A stretch of 42,391 nt of DNA from Richelia sp. CSU_2_1 (GCA_012034575.1 JAAUPF010000043.1:1-42391), one strand, 5' to 3'; counted from the stretch's first letter, positions 8,725 through 17,480 are shown. Numbers and translations are program-made. Notes: generated by a model from the sequence alone, not told the origin.

Positions 8725-8741
8725 AAGTTCACATTATATGT

Positions 8742-8766
8742 GTAGGGTGCGCATTGCGCACCTTAC
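8742..8766. repeat. 25-bp palindromic GTAGGGTGCG element
   Basis: An imperfect palindrome whose arms GTAGGGTGCGC and GCGCACCTTAC flank ATT, 17 bases after the Crp-family stop. A near-identical copy follows cimA at 14676-14700. It is a dispersed cyanobacterial repeat that may double as a terminator. Confidence 0.75.
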
Positions 8767-8981
8767 AGCTACAGGTGATTTTTCAAGCTAATTTTTGCGT
8801 AAGTTTTCATGAAAGTGTTTAATTCACAACTCAAAACTTAGCACTCAAAAGTCCCGAAATAAACCCGCCCAGCCCCAGTGTCATGCTTAACGAACGGGAA
8901 TTGATATTAAAGCAGGAAGCGGTAAAGTGCATGGTGCACACCATACATATCTGAGGAAACCGAATACTCTAACCCTTGTAT

Positions 8982-9218
8982 TTTGAAAGAGGTAGACGGC
9001 AATTTGTCATGGGGTGAGGGCGGGTTTTTGAGACGCTCGATTCTTGGCGGATATTGTTGGTGAACCCGCCCCTACAGCAATCGGGATTAATTGCCTTATT
9101 TGAAAGAGGTAGATTGCAATTTGTCATTGGGTGAGGGCGGGTTTTGAGACGATCGATTCTTGGCAAATATTCTTGGTGAACCTGCCCCTACAGAAATATT
9201 GTCGGGATTAATTACCTT
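8982..9218. repeat. Two tandem ~118-bp imperfect repeats
   Basis: Unit 1 (8982-9098) and unit 2 (9099 to about 9218) both begin TTTGAAAGAGGTAGA and end near GGGATTAATT. Each holds an inverted GGGCGGGTT...AACCCGCCC-like pair (9018-9026 with 9063-9071 in unit 1). The second unit runs into the cupin stop codon. The rest of the 8725-9207 gap holds the palindrome at 8742 and no gene. Confidence 0.8.
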
Positions 9219-9543
9219 CAGAAAGTGTTAGGATAAATGCCAAATTTGACTCGGCTTTCAAAGCGTGGGGGGCGCGCGCGGGCATGAAAACAAATACTCC
9301 GGGTTCCAAGACAATATCCTTGCCTTCCAAAGTTAAAATGCCCTTGCCTTCGATGACATTAACTGTGGCATTCCGCGCCGAAGTGTGTTCGGAAATTTCG
9401 GTTTCGGCGGCCAGACAAAATAGGCTGTACTGGCAATTACTGTCTTTAACTAAGACTTTGTTCAGCACTCCGGCGGCGGGATATTCGATTGTTTCTTGAA
9501 GTTGGATTGCTGAAGATTGCAGCGGTAAAAGTGTAGCTGTCAT
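9208..9543 (-). CDS. Cupin domain protein
   Basis: A 111-residue single-domain cupin. Motif 1 (SEHTSARNATVNVIEGKG) keeps the first His and the Glu, but the usual second His is Ser. Motif 2 contains EPGVFVFMPARAPHAL with its His. Metal binding may therefore be altered. Small cupins bind or sense small ligands; no substrate can be inferred. GAGG precedes the ATG. It lies 28 bases downstream of the methyltransferase on the same strand, a probable two-gene operon. Its stop codon falls within the tandem repeat at 8982-9218. Confidence 0.8.
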   Translation of the reverse strand: MTATLLPLQSSAIQLQETIEYPAAGVLNKVLVKDSNCQYSLFCLAAETEISEHTSARNATVNVIEGKGILTLEGKDIVLEPGVFVFMPARAPHALKAESNLAFILTLSEGN

Positions 9544-9571
9544 AATTTTTGCCTCGATATTTTGGTCTCGA

Positions 9572-10363
9572 TTAAAATGGTTTTTGAGCGCAAAAAACGA
9601 TGTAACCTAAATCTCGATCGAACTTTTGGAAAACCCGACGCATGGCTAACACTCGATCGCGCATTTGCGGTTTACTTAAAACATTCCACAAAATCCTCAC
9701 GGTACTCACAAACCCTTCATCTTCAAGCATTCGCTGCAAGTTGAGGAGTCCCATCGGCCCGGTTTGACACTTTTCTACTTGCAAACCGCCGTTTTGACAA
9801 ACAGCAATCCAATCAGACTCAGACAAAGGTGTTGAATTAACTCGAATCACTTCGGATAAAGCTTGGTGAATTTCTGCTTCTCGATTTCTAGCTAACAATT
9901 CGTGAGAGAGAAACTTGCCGCCGGGTTTGAGTCGATCGCAAATTCCCGATACAATTTTAGCTTTGCCAGAGGGCGATTGCATGGTCAAGATAGCTTCTGC
10001 TAAAACAAAATCAAAAGGTTGGGAAAACTGTTGGGAAATCCGATCTAAGTGAAAAATATCTCCTTCTACAATTTTTACTTGACCTGTTAAGCCCGCCGCT
10101 GCAATATTAGCACGGGCGCGGGCAACGCTGTCGGGATTTTTCTCAACTCCTATTACTTTTACACCAAAACGTTGAGCCAGGGCGATCGAACTGTATCCAA
10201 AACTTGCAGCTAACTCTAACACCGTCTCGCCTGCTTGAAAATTCGCCCATTCAAACAATGTTTCCGTAGCAATTTTTCCTCCGGGGCGCAGCATCTTTTT
10301 CCCAGCAGCAGCTAAGACTTGATGTCCCGGTGCCGTCTTAAAATTGATAGTAGATTCGGTCAT
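9572..10363 (-). CDS. Class I SAM-dependent methyltransferase
   Basis: A 263-residue protein with a Rossmann-type methyltransferase fold. Motif I is VLELAASFGYSSIALA (about 48-63), followed by the acidic residue in VIGVEKNPDS, VEGDIFHLD, and FDFVLAEAIL with RLKPGGKFLSHELL. Residues 170-263 are a C-terminal substrate-specific region ending FDRDLGYIVFCAQKPF. AGGAGGT sits just upstream of the ATG. It probably acts on a small molecule, being cytoplasmic and without a nucleic acid-binding domain, but the substrate is unknown. It is the first gene of a likely operon with the cupin. Confidence 0.85.
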   Translation of the reverse strand: MTESTINFKTAPGHQVLAAAGKKMLRPGGKIATETLFEWANFQAGETVLELAASFGYSSIALAQRFGVKVIGVEKNPDSVARARANIAAAGLTGQVKIVEGDIFHLDRISQQFSQPFDFVLAEAILTMQSPSGKAKIVSGICDRLKPGGKFLSHELLARNREAEIHQALSEVIRVNSTPLSESDWIAVCQNGGLQVEKCQTGPMGLLNLQRMLEDEGFVSTVRILWNVLSKPQMRDRVLAMRRVFQKFDRDLGYIVFCAQKPF

Positions 10364-10621
10364 GGCTTTGACCTCCTATTTAACCTTACTCTCAGTCTGG
10401 CAAATTTTCCCCCATCATTCTATGAGCTAGCTCATATTCATGCGATCGCACAAGTCGCTCAAAATCCTGAAAATATTCCATAATCTCAATGCTAACTTAT
10501 TTTTGAGTTCGCAGGCGATCGAAAACTAAAGTTCTCACTACAAACTAATATTATAGTAGTTAGTCAATCGAACGCGATCTAACTTGCTACAATTTAGTTG
10601 TATCAGCGACTGGAAGGAATT

Positions 10622-11089
10622 ATGACCGAACTGTTAGATGAGGCGCTTTCTCTTGAAATTGCGTCTCGCATCAAAAGCAACTCTAAAAATTGCTTTGAGA
10701 ACGCCTGTAAAGCGGCATTAGCAACAGAAGGTGCAATCTACGTCCAAGGCTTTTTAGCCCTAGCCGGATCGCCGTACAAACCAATTGAGTATAGCTGGAT
10801 TGAACTGGGCGATCGAATTGTTGACCCAACCTTTCCCCACCTGGGTAAAACTGCTGGAGATATTCATTACTTCCCCGCACAGCGATTGAGTCTGAAGAAA
10901 CTTAAAGCAATTCTAGAAGAGTCAAAAGAAGATTATCCAGAAGACGATCCGCTGCCAATTTACGGAAATCAACCTTACGAATATTACGGCGATTTGATGT
11001 TAGGGGGTAGCGATTACCAAACTGCTTACAATTTGGCTTTAGCTAAATGTCAGGAATTGAACAAACCACAAAGAAAGGATGCAAACTAA
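10622..11089 (+). CDS. Papain-like-fold hypothetical protein
   Basis: A 155-residue protein starting at ATG 10622, with GGAAGGAA just before it. The pattern NCFENACKAAL (Cys24), IYVQGFLAL, IEYSWIELGDRIVDPTFP (Asp68) resembles bacterial papain/transglutaminase-like domains, where NC..NA, HAW and DPT supply Cys, His and Asp. Here the His position is Tyr57, so the triad looks incomplete and the protein may not be an active hydrolase. The C-terminus is acidic and ends in a helix. It converges on thiO, overlapping it by four bases. Family call tentative. Confidence 0.6.
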   Translation: MTELLDEALSLEIASRIKSNSKNCFENACKAALATEGAIYVQGFLALAGSPYKPIEYSWIELGDRIVDPTFPHLGKTAGDIHYFPAQRLSLKKLKAILEESKEDYPEDDPLPIYGNQPYEYYGDLMLGGSDYQTAYNLALAKCQELNKPQRKDAN

Positions 11090-12204
11090 TTTAGCTGGGA
11101 CTGTAGCTGCGTCAGCCCAGCAGATGGAAACCTTGAATAATTGAAAGCGGCCAATAATGGATCTGATTTTCCTGTTAAAATCAAATCACCTAATAATTTT
11201 GCCGTTACAGGAGCTAATAAAATACCGTTCCGATAATGCCCGGTTGCTAAGGTCAAATTCTCCCAAGCGCTAGCGCCCAAAATTGGCAATTCATCAGGAG
11301 TAGCAGGTCTAAATCCCCACCAAAACTCCTGAACGGGATAATTCTGCAATTCTGGATATAATTTAATCGCTCCTGCTAGCAAACTTTGCATTCCTGCTGG
11401 TGTATTTCCCTCTTGAAAGCCGACATTTTCGCTGGTTGCACCAATAATAATTCTGCCATCTTGGCGCGGCACGATATAGATTCCTTTCCCAAACAAAACT
11501 GTTTGCAGCGGCTGAGTAACTGGGTAATTTTTCGGCACTGATACTGACAGCATTTGCCCTTTTCTCGGACAAATGGGTATATCTAATAATTTTTCCGACC
11601 ATGCACCTGTTGCTAAAACATAGCGATCGGCTTGTATTTTTTCCGCCTCTGTTTCTACGCCAAAAATTTTATTACCTTGCCGAATAAGTTCGATCGCCCT
11701 CTCTCGAACTATCTCAATTTGCAATTCTTTTATTGCAGATTGAAGTGCCTGAAATAAAGCGCGATTGTCAACTTGACCGTCCTCGGGATACCACCAACCG
11801 CCAATTACTTTTTCTCCCAATCCAATCTGGTGTTGGCGAATAGCATCTTTGTCCAACCATTGAGAATTGAGGCCCGACGATTCGGGTTTTTCGTAAGCTT
11901 CACCTTCACAAACAGGTGCGATAATTCCTGACGGCCAATATCCCGTTGGCAATCCAGTAATAGCTTCTAACTTTTCAATCCATGCCGGATACAAAGCGCG
12001 ACTTTCTAAACAAAAATCTAGCATCGGACTGGGGGGAATTTGTTCGGCCTGAGGAGCTAGCATTCCGGCAGCGGCGCGGGCGGCTGCTTGTTGGAAATTT
12101 TCACTGATAACGGTGACAGATGCTCCTCGCAATTTGAGTTCAACTGCTAGGGAAAGACCGATAATTCCACCGCCAACAATCAGGATATCTTGAGATAAAT
12201 TCAT
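11086..12204 (-). CDS. thiO: Glycine oxidase ThiO
   Basis: A 372-residue FAD-dependent DadA-type oxidase. The N-terminus carries the dinucleotide motif ILIVGGGIIGLSLAVEL. RAAAGMLAPQ, YVLATGAWSEKLL, IYIVPRQDGRIIIGATSE and TGHYRNGILLAPVTA are typical of ThiO. It oxidises glycine to the imine used by ThiG in thiazole formation. In many cyanobacteria ThiO is fused to ThiG; here they are separate genes on the same strand, 3.6 kb apart, with unrelated genes between. No TPP riboswitch is recognisable upstream. Confidence 0.9.
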   Translation of the reverse strand: MNLSQDILIVGGGIIGLSLAVELKLRGASVTVISENFQQAAARAAAGMLAPQAEQIPPSPMLDFCLESRALYPAWIEKLEAITGLPTGYWPSGIIAPVCEGEAYEKPESSGLNSQWLDKDAIRQHQIGLGEKVIGGWWYPEDGQVDNRALFQALQSAIKELQIEIVRERAIELIRQGNKIFGVETEAEKIQADRYVLATGAWSEKLLDIPICPRKGQMLSVSVPKNYPVTQPLQTVLFGKGIYIVPRQDGRIIIGATSENVGFQEGNTPAGMQSLLAGAIKLYPELQNYPVQEFWWGFRPATPDELPILGASAWENLTLATGHYRNGILLAPVTAKLLGDLILTGKSDPLLAAFNYSRFPSAGLTQLQSQLN

Positions 12205-12274
12205 GGAGATTTTTCGAGAATAAACTGGGAACTTAGGCGAGGTCTATAGGTATTAAATTATCCCGATCGCCCGC

Positions 12275-12444
12275 CAGGGGTTTAAACCCCTGTCTAATAG
12301 CTAAAGTCCTCTAAAGAGGACTGTAAAACGATCGATTTCCATTTCCAAAATCGGTCAAAATCATTAATTTTCGCTTGCAAAAACTGTCAACCTCTTTAGT
12401 CCTCTTTAGAGGACTTTCACTTTGAGCCAGGGGTTTAAACCCTG
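12275..12444. repeat. Nested palindrome block (A-B-B-A)
   Basis: Four palindromes in symmetrical order: CAGGGGTTTAAACCCCTG (12275-12292), AGTCCTCTAAAGAGGACT (12305-12322), AGTCCTCTTTAGAGGACT (12398-12415) and a 17-base copy of the first (12428-12444). Each can form a hairpin alone, or the whole can form one long hairpin. It lies between thiO and the ferredoxin gene, both on the minus strand, just past the ferredoxin stop. No gene is seen in this spacer. Confidence 0.85.
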
Positions 12445-12450
12445 CCGGAT

Positions 12451-12789
12451 CTATGCTTCGGGCGTCCAGACAATTTGAGAACCTTGACCCCAAAAACCGT
12501 CATATTTTGTCAGCTTAATATCGCCTAAAACGCAAGTTTGGCAGGACAAACGACGGCGAGATGCTGGAGAATGGGGAGGCACCGAAAGTCTGGCTTTTTC
12601 GCGCCACTGGGCCTCGGAGACTTCGCCCTCGATTTCGACGGAACAGGTGCCACAAGTGCCGATGCCGCGGCAGTTGATGATTTTAGCATTGCCGTTGTAG
12701 ATATCGATGCCGTTTTTCAGCAAAACCTGACGCAAATTTGCTCCTCGATCGCACTCAACAGTTTTTCCTTGTGCTTGTATTTTAACCAC
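12451..12789 (-). CDS. 2Fe-2S ferredoxin-like protein
   Basis: A 112-residue protein with a plant-type ferredoxin fold. The cluster ligands are Cys40, Cys46 and Cys49 (NCRGIGTCGTCSVEI) and Cys83 (LSCQTC), spaced as in the [2Fe-2S] family; Cys86 is extra. A C-terminal tail (KYDGFWGQGSQIVWTPEA) extends beyond the core. The beta-grasp N-terminus (VKIQAQGKTVECDRG) fits. It would carry electrons in the cytoplasm or at the thylakoid; the partner is unknown. It is divergent from cimA across a 242-base spacer in which I see no gene. Confidence 0.85.
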   Translation of the reverse strand: MVKIQAQGKTVECDRGANLRQVLLKNGIDIYNGNAKIINCRGIGTCGTCSVEIEGEVSEAQWREKARLSVPPHSPASRRRLSCQTCVLGDIKLTKYDGFWGQGSQIVWTPEA

Positions 12790-13031
12790 AGCAATTTATT
12801 CCCATTAGCTCTATGTTAATTTTCCTATAGATTGTCGCATTTATTTCCAACAAATTCATTTAATATGGTAGATCCTATAATACAAAACAAGTACAAAACA
12901 AGGACAAGGGTCAAGCAAAATTGTATTGAAAGGCTTGTATTGAAAGATCCGATGCAAAGTACCGGATTGCGCGCACCCAAAACCTTGTCCGAACTCTTCC
13001 CTATCTGAAAATTTATCATTCTTAACTCTCC

Positions 13032-14644
13032 ATGACAAATCAGCTCTGGATTTACGATACCACCCTGCGAGACGGCGCTCAGTGCGAGGGACTGTCTTTA
13101 TCTCTTGAAGATAAACTGCGCATTGCCCGCCAGTTAGATAGTTTAGGAATTCCCTTTATTGAGGGGGGCTGGCCGGGGGCGAATCCCAAAGATGTGCAGT
13201 TTTTTGGCGGCTGAAAGAACAGCCTTTAACTCAGGCAGAAGTTGTGGCTTTTTGCTCGACGAGAAGGCCGGGAAAAGTGGCGGCAAAAGATGAAATGTTG
13301 CAGGCTATTTTGTCTGCTGGTACTCGCTGGGTGACGCTGTTTGGTAAGTCGTGGGATTTGCACGTTATTGAAGGTTTGAAGACGACTCTGGATGAAAATT
13401 TGGCAATGATTCGAGATACGATCGAATTTTTGCGGAGTCAGGGAAGGCGCGTGATTTACGATGCCGAACATTGGTTTGATGGCTACAAACACAATCGAGA
13501 TTATGCGATCGCAACTTTGAAATCTGCATTGGATGCTGGTGCGGAATGGTTGGTACTTTGCGATACTAATGGCGGCACTTTGCCCCGCGAAATCGATCGA
13601 GTCGTGCGCGATGTTTTTGATAGTTTGGGAAGCAATCGCGAAACTCCGTTGCAATTGGGAATTCACACTCACGATGATTCGGGAGTTGCAGTTGCTAATG
13701 CTTTGGCGGCGGTGGAAGCTGGGGTAAAAATGGTGCAAGGAACGATTAACGGCTACGGCGAACGCTGCGGCAATGCTAATTTATGTTCTTTGATTCCGAA
13801 TTTTCAGTTAAAATTGGGTTACGATTGCATTCAAGACGAGCAATTAGCGAGATTAACTCAAGCCAGCCGGACGATCGGCGAAATTGTGAATTTAGCTCCG
13901 GACGATCGCGCGCCTTTTGTCGGTCTTTCTGCCTTCGCTCACAAGGGCGGAATTCACGTATCGGCTGTGGAGAAAAACCCGTTAACTTACGAACATTTGC
14001 AACCGGAAAAAGTTGGTAACTGCCGCCGCATTGTAATTTCCGATCAAGCGGGTTTAAGTAATGTTTTAGCGAAGGCTAGAACTTTTGGAATCGAGCTCGA
14101 TCGCGCGAATCCTGCTTGCCGCCAAATTCTGGAAAAATTGAAAACTTTGGAAAGTCAAGGCTATCAATTTGAAGGTGCTGAGGCGAGTTTTGAATTGTTA
14201 ATGCGATCGGCCTTGGAACAGCGGCAGCCGTGGTTTGAAATTACAGGATTTCAAGTACACTGCGATAAAGTTGGCGAAGATTGTACGGCTTTAGCAACAG
14301 TGAAATTGTCGGTAAACGGGACAAATATTTTGGAAGCGGCGGAAGGAAACGGCCCGGTTTCAGCTTTAGATGCGGCTTTGCGTAAAGCTTTGGTGAATTT
14401 TTATCCGTCGATCGCCCATTTTTACCTAACAGATTACAAAGTGCGAATTCTGGACGGCGGTGCGGGAACTTCTGCTAAAACTCGGGTGTTAGCTGAGTTT
14501 AGTAACGGTCAAAACCGCTGGACAACTGTCGGGGTGTCGGGGAATATTTTAGATGCTTCTTGTCAGGCAGTTGTTGAAGGTTTGGAGTACGGTTTAGTGC
14601 TAGAAAATCAACAGGCAATCGCCCTTGTTTGCCGCGTACATTAA
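13032..14644 (+). CDS. cimA: Citramalate synthase (frameshifted)
   Basis: An HMGL-like acyltransferase that condenses pyruvate and acetyl-CoA to citramalate, the threonine-independent route to isoleucine. The start ATG leads to [45 protein letters not shown] and [12 protein letters not shown] are diagnostic. A C-terminal LeuA-type regulatory domain follows ([20 protein letters not shown]). The frame breaks at the T6 run 13200-13205; one added T restores [11 protein letters not shown] and a normal 537-residue protein. The complete reading on both sides argues for a sequencing indel, not decay. A dispersed palindrome follows the stop. Confidence 0.93.
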
Positions 14645-14675
14645 CCAGTACAGAACTTACTCACACAGTACATTT

Positions 14676-14700
14676 GTAGGGTGCGCGCTGCGCGCCTTAC
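14676..14700. repeat. 25-bp palindrome after cimA
   Basis: The second copy of the GTAGGGTGCGC...GCGCCTTAC element (see 8742-8766), 31 bases after the cimA stop. It may act as a terminator between cimA and the convergent permease gene. Confidence 0.75.
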
Positions 14701-14833
14701 TAATATCTTGTTGGGTCGATAGATCGCCGATCTAACACTGAACTGTACCCGACTGCAAGCTGAATGCCCAAATGTTTCTTCTGAGGCGATCGCTCTTTTG
14801 GGTTAAGCGATCGCACCTTTCTTTACCAACAAT

Positions 14834-15775
14834 CTAATTTTCAACAGAACGGCCATCGCCCTTCTTCCACCGCTTAAACAATTCCGGCGTCACCAACCCT
14901 TGCGGAAAGAAGATTGTCCCCAAAACTATCAACAATCCAAAAATAATTAACCGCCCCTCTCTCAAAAATTGTGCCAACCAAACCGGCAATCCCTGAATAG
15001 TAGCCATCCCCCGCAAAACCTCTGGCAAAGCAGTAAAAACCATCCCACCCACAACTGCTCCTAAAAAAGTTCGGCTACCACCAATTAATACAGAAGTCAA
15101 GTAAATAATACTAGCATCAAAAGTACCTTGACGCGCATTCCAAGTATTAATAAAGTGCGCGCTAATCGCACCGACAGCGCCTGCTAAAATAGCACCTAAC
15201 GTGAATGCGAGAACCTTATAAAAAGTTGGGTTAATGCCGATCGCATCCGCAGCCAACTCATCAGCCCGAATTGCAGCAAAAGCCCGCCCCACACGAATCC
15301 GTTCCAAACGGTAAAGCACCGCCATACTTAACACCAGTAAAGGGACGGCAACCCACAAATATTCGATCGGCGTCGCAAACGGTTGAGGGATAGCAAAAAT
15401 ACCGACTGCACCGCCAGTAATGTCCAAATTGAGGGATAAAACCCGCAGGATTTCAACAAACGCAATAGTGGCGATCGCCAAATAAATCCCCCTCAAACGC
15501 AGCGCCAAAACCCCCACTAAAACGCCCAGCAATCCGCAAACAATTCCTGCAATTAACATTTCCAATAACAACAGCGGCACCGGAAACAAACTGCCTGTCC
15601 CTTGAAACACCTTAGTAGATAAAATCGCCGCAATATATCCGCCCAAAGCATAAAAACCGGGACTTGCTAAGGACAATTGTCCGGTCATCAAAGGCAAATA
15701 TAGCGACAGCCCCAACATTGCACCCAGCAACATGGAAACAATCAGAAACCCGTAAGTAGTAAAAAAAGCAGCCAT
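14834..15775 (-). CDS. LivM-type branched-chain amino acid ABC permease
   Basis: A 313-residue inner-membrane permease with about eight to ten TM helices. LSLYLPLMTGQLSLASPGFY, ALRLRGIYLAIATIAFVEIL, the EAA-like loop VGRAFAAIRADELAADAIGI and LTSVLIGGSRTFLGAVVGG are typical of LivM/NatD/UrtC subunits. I chose the ATG at 15775 (MAAFFTTYGF), with AAGGACG upstream; the frame is open to 15817, but that part is atypical. No LivH, ATPase or binding-protein gene is adjacent, so the other subunits must be elsewhere. The substrate (neutral amino acids) is inferred from the family. Confidence 0.88.
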   Translation of the reverse strand: MAAFFTTYGFLIVSMLLGAMLGLSLYLPLMTGQLSLASPGFYALGGYIAAILSTKVFQGTGSLFPVPLLLLEMLIAGIVCGLLGVLVGVLALRLRGIYLAIATIAFVEILRVLSLNLDITGGAVGIFAIPQPFATPIEYLWVAVPLLVLSMAVLYRLERIRVGRAFAAIRADELAADAIGINPTFYKVLAFTLGAILAGAVGAISAHFINTWNARQGTFDASIIYLTSVLIGGSRTFLGAVVGGMVFTALPEVLRGMATIQGLPVWLAQFLREGRLIIFGLLIVLGTIFFPQGLVTPELFKRWKKGDGRSVEN

Positions 15776-16220
15776 ACAACCGATCGTCCTTAAATTACAA
15801 TAAAATTGTACCCTCAAAAAACCCGAACCAACTCCGGAAATTTAGAGAAAAACAAGCACCATAGATAGGTTTGAGATTGCCGATCTGGGATAAATATTGG
15901 TCTGTAATCTATCTTATATTGGTCTACAGTTTTAGAGGGGTTTTTAATTTTGAGTTTTGAGTTGTGAATTAGAGAATATCCGTAACTCAAAACTCAAAAC
16001 TTAACACTCATAACTATCGAAGTGCCACCACTAACAGACAGCACGACAGCGCTATATAAAAATCTACCGCCAGAAGTAGATTGCCCGCACCGCCGAAATC
16101 AAAGGTCCAAAAGCGCGATCGAACGCCCCAAGACCGATCGATTCTGCGCCCAACTTGTCGAACCGGCGCGCAAATGTTATGAGTAAAAAATAAGCGGTCA
16201 AACTTTACCCAGCCAAGCCA
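15776..16220. other. Intergenic region with dispersed inverted repeat
   Basis: No supportable gene. It contains a perfect 16-bp inverted repeat, TTTTGAGTTTTGAGTT (15948-15963) and its complement (15984-15999), with a 20-base loop. The same motif recurs at 31441-31484, so it is a dispersed repeat. The promoter of the permease gene must lie near 15800, but I cannot define it. Confidence 0.7.
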
Positions 16221-16424
16221 ATGCAAGAATTTATTAACAACGTTTCCCGTTTTCCCAGATTTTTGATTACAGTTACTCTGGGGATATTCTTTTTCCTGTT
16301 CGACCAACTCAAACCCCTGCTCGATCGGCCCGCTACTGCGATCGCCCTGGTTACTTTCGTCATAGCCGCATTCATCTTTATAACTTTTACGCTGCAGGCC
16401 ATGTTAGGTCTGAGCCCAGTCTAA
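16221..16424 (+). CDS. ycf33: Ycf33 / DUF751 family protein
   Basis: A 67-residue membrane protein with two TM segments (about 11-28 and 40-60). MQEFINNVSRFPRFLI, then PLLDRPATAIALV, and the ending FTLQAMLGLSPV match the DUF751/Ycf33 family, conserved in cyanobacteria and some plastids. The molecular role is unknown; it is probably a thylakoid or plasma-membrane protein. Length is normal for the family. No strong SD is visible before the ATG. It stands alone between the permease and padR genes. Confidence 0.85.
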   Translation: MQEFINNVSRFPRFLITVTLGIFFFLFDQLKPLLDRPATAIALVTFVIAAFIFITFTLQAMLGLSPV

Positions 16425-16845
16425 GCGGTGCGCGGCAGAAACAAAGCAGAGAGAAGGGAAACAATGGAAACAAATAAAACATCTGGATCGAGTTAAGATG
16501 CGGCTGCATACCCGAAGGCCCTGTTCGCGATCTCAGCACCCAACCCGCTACCCGCATAGAGATCCCCATCCTAAACTCCATCGCGATCGCACACTTGCCA
16601 ATAGTAGCCGCGATAGATTGGAAGAGGAAGTTAGTAAACCAGTCAAGTCAGTGACCCTCGATCGAGGCGCAGGCTAACATTACCGAAGTGCAGTACCGGC
16701 ATTTCCGGCGATCGAAAAAAAAATGGGGAAATACTGCACCTCTGTTTCCCCATGAACCACTTAATCGTTAGGAAGCGGCACCCCGCCCCGCTTTCCTCTC
16801 CCGTTAACCTGACGGTATCACGAGAGCCTCCAGCGGAAAAGACAG
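16425..16845. promoter_or_regulatory. Leader of padR with competing hairpins
   Basis: No gene is seen. Within 16688-16752, GTGCAGTA (16688-16695) can pair with TACTGCAC (16732-16739), while TGGGGAAA (16724-16731) can pair with TTTCCCCA (16745-16752). The second stem's loop contains the right arm of the first, so the two compete sterically, as in an attenuator or riboregulator. Alternatively they are repeat debris. No ligand class is recognised. Confidence 0.35.
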
Positions 16846-17238
16846 ATGAAGTTTGAACATATCTATCAATTCTTTCAAGACCCACCTCCTGTTTATCTAA
16901 ACAAGGAACTAGCAGTGTGCTACATTCTCTCCGTCTTGCTGCGCGGGGATTCTTACGGAACTGAACTAATCGGACAATTAGAGAGGGAATTTCCCATCTA
17001 CCGGCTGTCTGACACGGTTCTCTACAGCGCGCTCAAATTCCTCGAAGATGAATCGGTAATCACGGGTTACTGGAAAAAAGTAGAAGGACGCGGACGCCCC
17101 CGGCGGATGTATCAAATTCTTCCGGAATGGCGACATCAAGCCCAAGACCTCGCTCGCCTGTGGCACGAATACACCGGTCAGGGAAATGGTCTGTCTGGGC
17201 GGCGGCACCGCGATTTAGAAACCGGTCACATGGGTTAA
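16846..17238 (+). CDS. PadR-family transcriptional regulator
   Basis: A 130-residue protein with a PadR-type winged helix. KELAVCYILSVLLRGDSYGTEL is the first helices, LSDTVLYSALKFLEDE the recognition helix region, and GRGRPRRMYQILPEW the basic beta wing. The C-terminus is a short helical dimerisation tail. The N-terminal MKFEHIYQFFQDPPPVYLNK is typical of cyanobacterial members. PadR proteins repress transcription in response to ligands or stress; the target here is unknown, as no gene is close downstream. A structured leader precedes it. Confidence 0.88.
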   Translation: MKFEHIYQFFQDPPPVYLNKELAVCYILSVLLRGDSYGTELIGQLEREFPIYRLSDTVLYSALKFLEDESVITGYWKKVEGRGRPRRMYQILPEWRHQAQDLARLWHEYTGQGNGLSGRRHRDLETGHMG

Positions 17239-17352
17239 GGCACTTGGAATCGAATGCTTGCACCCTTGAGATGGCTGAGCTAATTGCAAAGCGTTTTGCC
17301 CTGTTGCCCGCGCTTTGCTGTGGTGCGTGAAGAGTAGAGAAAACACATTGGT

Positions 17353-17480
17353 AGGACTTACGCATTTTCACTCTCAGATTGGGGGCTATGGGAAGATATC
17401 GAAATTTGGTGATGGGGAGATGAACGTTTTGCTGCAATGCTTTCTGCGAATTTTGTCCGACAAGAAGCTGCGTAAGTCCT
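17353..17480. mobile_element. MITE-like element with 12-bp terminal inverted repeats
   Basis: AGGACTTACGCA at 17353-17364 and its exact complement TGCGTAAGTCCT at 17469-17480 bound a 128-bp non-coding segment. This terminal sequence occurs at the ends of small transposable elements in cyanobacteria. No transposase and no clear target duplication are seen. It fills most of the 17239-17548 spacer, where I see no gene. Confidence 0.6.

Noticed and set aside
12205..12274. TPP riboswitch upstream of thiO
   Set aside because: I could not find the conserved THI-box core on the minus strand in this region.
12825..13038. Two minus-strand frames between ferredoxin and cimA
   Set aside because: Composition looks non-coding and there is no SD; likely the divergent promoter region.
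16014..16307. Minus-strand frame over ycf33
   Set aside because: The opposite strand encodes a clear Ycf33; this frame is low in family features.
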